DNA from: Sycobia sp. Sy_11
Lineage: Eukaryota; Arthropoda; Insecta; Hymenoptera; Epichrysomallidae
Direction: 5' to 3'
Length of the DNA stretch: 64,000 nucleotides
NCBI GenBank assembly: GCA_018907035.1
Contig: JACCIC010000188.1
Coordinates: 151,501-215,500 of the forward strand
Below the pieces are notes generated by a model that made no database searches, was not told where the DNA came from, and worked only from the letters and a program-made list of their open reading frames with translations. Position numbers and translations under genes: made by a program. This document shows, piece by piece, positions 61,770 through 64,000 of the stretch (positions are counted from its first letter, which is position 1; the number at the start of each line of letters is the position of its first letter).

Positions 61770-62954
61770 ATATATATATATAGACAAGAAATATATTCAA
61801 TTTTTGAAAAAACCATTTACTCAAAAGAATGAAATAGTTTTCTCAAAGGGTGGATTAGATCTATTTGATTATTTCTTGCCAGTTGTAAAATGTAATAAAT
61901 ATTTATTTAATTTTATTAAACGAAGTACAAAGATTTAAATATTAAATGTAATAAATAAATAGTAAAAACTACAAAATATATATATAAATCAAAAAAATAT
62001 TTTCTATTTTTGAAAAAATTATTTACATATAAGATATAAATAGTTTTCTTAAATGATTTATTCTTTTAAATTTAATATTTAAATATTTGTGCTTCGTTTA
62101 ATAAAATCGAAAAAATGTTTATTAGTTTTTAACAACTCGTTGGATATAATTTAATAAATATATTTCATCTTTTAATAAAGCTATTTAATTGTTCATATTG
62201 AATAGCTTTTCCAAAAATTGAATATATTTGTTAAATTTGAGTATATATATAGTTTTTCAAATATTTATTTATTTAACTTTATTTTTTACGTATATGTAGT
62301 TCCGTTTAGTAAAATTCAAGAAATATTTATTACTTTTCAATAATTTATTTAGTGTAATGTAATAAATATATGTTCGCTATGCAAATAAATTTAATTGTTT
62401 ATTTCAAATATGTGGTTTACTCTAAATTACAAAATATTCATTCGTGTTAAATATGTATCTTTCTCTTTTGAACATAAATTTAAATAAATATTTGTTGTAT
62501 TCTAATAACTATTGAATTAATTTTAATGAATGCATGATATAATGTAAATAGCAATGAAATAAAATTTATGATATAAAAATTTAATGAATGCTATTATATA
62601 AATAATTTACAGGAAGTATAGTTGTTTATATCAAATTAGTATTATTATTAAGATCAACGCTGTTTTATTATCAAGTTTTAAACTCAAAATTTTAAAAAAA
62701 TACGTGTATATATATATATATATATACATACATACGTATTTTCTTAAAAATTTGGCAGCAGGGTGTAGCAAATGGGATTCACTGGTGTGGACGAAGAAAT
62801 TCTTTAAGTGCGTATACCCAGGTATACCTTTTCGTAGCCTCGATCATCGCCACACAGCGAATTTAAAATTTTAAGAAAATACGTGTGTATATAAATACGT
62901 ACATGTGTATATAAAAATACGTGTGTATATAAAATCTATACGCACTTCAAGAAG
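61770..62954. other. AT-rich sequence without recognised features
   Basis: Repeated motifs such as taataaatat occur but no frame or element ends. Short (TA)n at 62706-62726. Confidence 0.5.
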
Positions 62955-63158
62955 TTCGACACCAGTTAATCCCTTTTATTGCATCTATTGTTTCGGCGTC
63001 CCCCCTACTGAACGCCGTCTCTCCCTCGATCGCACCAGCTCGAAAACCAACATCTGGAATATCGCACGAACGGAGTACCGACGTTCACCGTCGCAGCGCT
63101 GAGTGTCAAAATTTTACTGCAATGTTTAACATGGGCATCGGCGATCTCTCCTTATTAT

Positions 63159-63248
<90 letters not shown>

Positions 63249-63317
63249 ATGAATGGATTTTGGTCGCGGTTGGAATTGGCCCGAACTTGTGAAATAGAGA
63301 AAAGAATGAGTGCAAAC

Positions 63318-63364
<47 letters not shown>

Positions 63365-63695
63365 TCGGTATCGTGCATGCTTGCCACCTTGCCCCCTCCC
63401 CTTAATAATAACTGTCTGTACTCGCGCTCGCCGTTTCGCCATCATTGCTTTAAATGTGTTATTTCTATTATTTTCTATTCGGACATTTTTCAGAAGTGCA
63501 CTACAATTACGGATAATTGACATCGCAGACGGACTTTGTTCGGGCACCTACCACAAGAAGCTGTGGCGCCAATTTGTAACCATTGATTTACATGGGCCCT
63601 GGCAATTTCGGTTCATCTCTGATAACATTTATCATGAAGGAGCGCAGTCACGCTCCGATGGCAAGTATGGGTACTAAAGCCTTCGGACGACAGTG
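62955..63695 (-). repeat. Dispersed repeat, short copy (inverse partner at 50881)
   Basis: Reverse complement relation to 50881-53035. Contains ggcgatctctcc near 63140, (TA)n and (GA)n tracts at 63164-63243, a second (TA)n at 63325-63361, and gcagacggactttg near 63528. The PLE end at 63700 abuts it. Confidence 0.65.
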
Positions 63696-63699
63696 CTAT

Positions 63700-64000
63700 A
63701 TATACATTGAATTAATAAATATTTTTATCGGTCTTACAGTCTTCATAATATCATATATTAGCTCAAAATAATGACAGTCAGATTATCCTTGTTTATGATC
63801 ACCCCGTAGAATGTGGAATAAAACTTATTACTACAATAAATTATGTCAGAAAATAAAATCGATAATAAAATAAAAATAAAAATAAAAATACAATAATAAG
63901 TAAAGTAAAAAATAATAGAAGTACTAGTCTATGTTACTAAAGGACAACTTGACTGCCCCCGCCACCTTAAATTTAGACTTACCTTCTTGTCCGACGTTTC
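63700..64000 (-). mobile_element. PLE 3' end, inverted, cut by window edge
   Basis: Minus order ends in gtaagaccgataaaaata (near 63722-63740). Its 3' region runs to the window edge, where tgtccgacgtttc is the 3' half of a hammerhead-like motif as at 27459. The coding part should lie to the right of the window. Confidence 0.8.

Noticed and set aside
63164..63361. Tyr-Ile repeat open frames
   Set aside because: Translations of (TA)n tracts.

Overview
The window is a nuclear piece of an insect genome. It is AT-rich with GC-rich islands, contains spliced exons of a conserved animal gene, and is packed with retroelements, a mariner transposon and long microsatellites. The mix of PLE, Ty1/copia, Ty3/gypsy and mariner elements would suit a hymenopteran such as an ant, but that placement is inference from style, not a search result.

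The only host gene I can identify is the 3' end of the DEAH-box splicing helicase DHX8/Prp22, on the + strand. Five exons (1415-1905, 16558-16890, 16954-17157, 17929-18109, 19263-19484) join in frame to 476 codons plus stop. The first intron in view is 14.65 kb and holds a decayed Ty3/gypsy element (about 4315-10060), older gypsy relics on both strands and Penelope-like element (PLE) pieces. The other introns are 63, 771 and 1153 bp.

Downstream, 19.7-64 kb is repeat territory. PLE fragments occur in both orientations throughout. The best is at 30380-32205, with reverse transcriptase and a C-terminal GIY-YIG-like domain. A 1300-bp mariner (25790-27089) lies near a 400-bp internally deleted sibling (29980-30379). 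Two related Ty1/copia elements stand out: copia A (33631-43269, +) and copia B (54196-61769, -). Each has near-identical LTRs, a 5-bp target duplication inside a (TA)n tract, and an initiator-tRNA-Met-type internal primer site. Copia A carries an apparent frame-preserving 2.85-kb intron near the start of gag.

The most striking discovery is at 24694-25578. An 885-bp insertion flanked by a 12-bp direct repeat sits inside a PLE copy and consists of two 365-bp inverted arms. Each arm carries a type III hammerhead ribozyme. The left copy (24944-25012, - strand) is canonical at every core position I checked and has two loops complementary over 9 nt. The right copy has a mutated core. Separate, degenerate hammerhead-like motifs with covarying stems lie in the 3' regions of the PLE copies. 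Together this suggests a small noncoding, self-cleaving retroelement (retrozyme-like or PLE-derived), possibly moved by PLE machinery.

Nearly all mobile-element coding regions carry stops or frameshifts. Long stretches between elements show only AT-rich sequence, microsatellites and unclassified repeats, and are marked as such.
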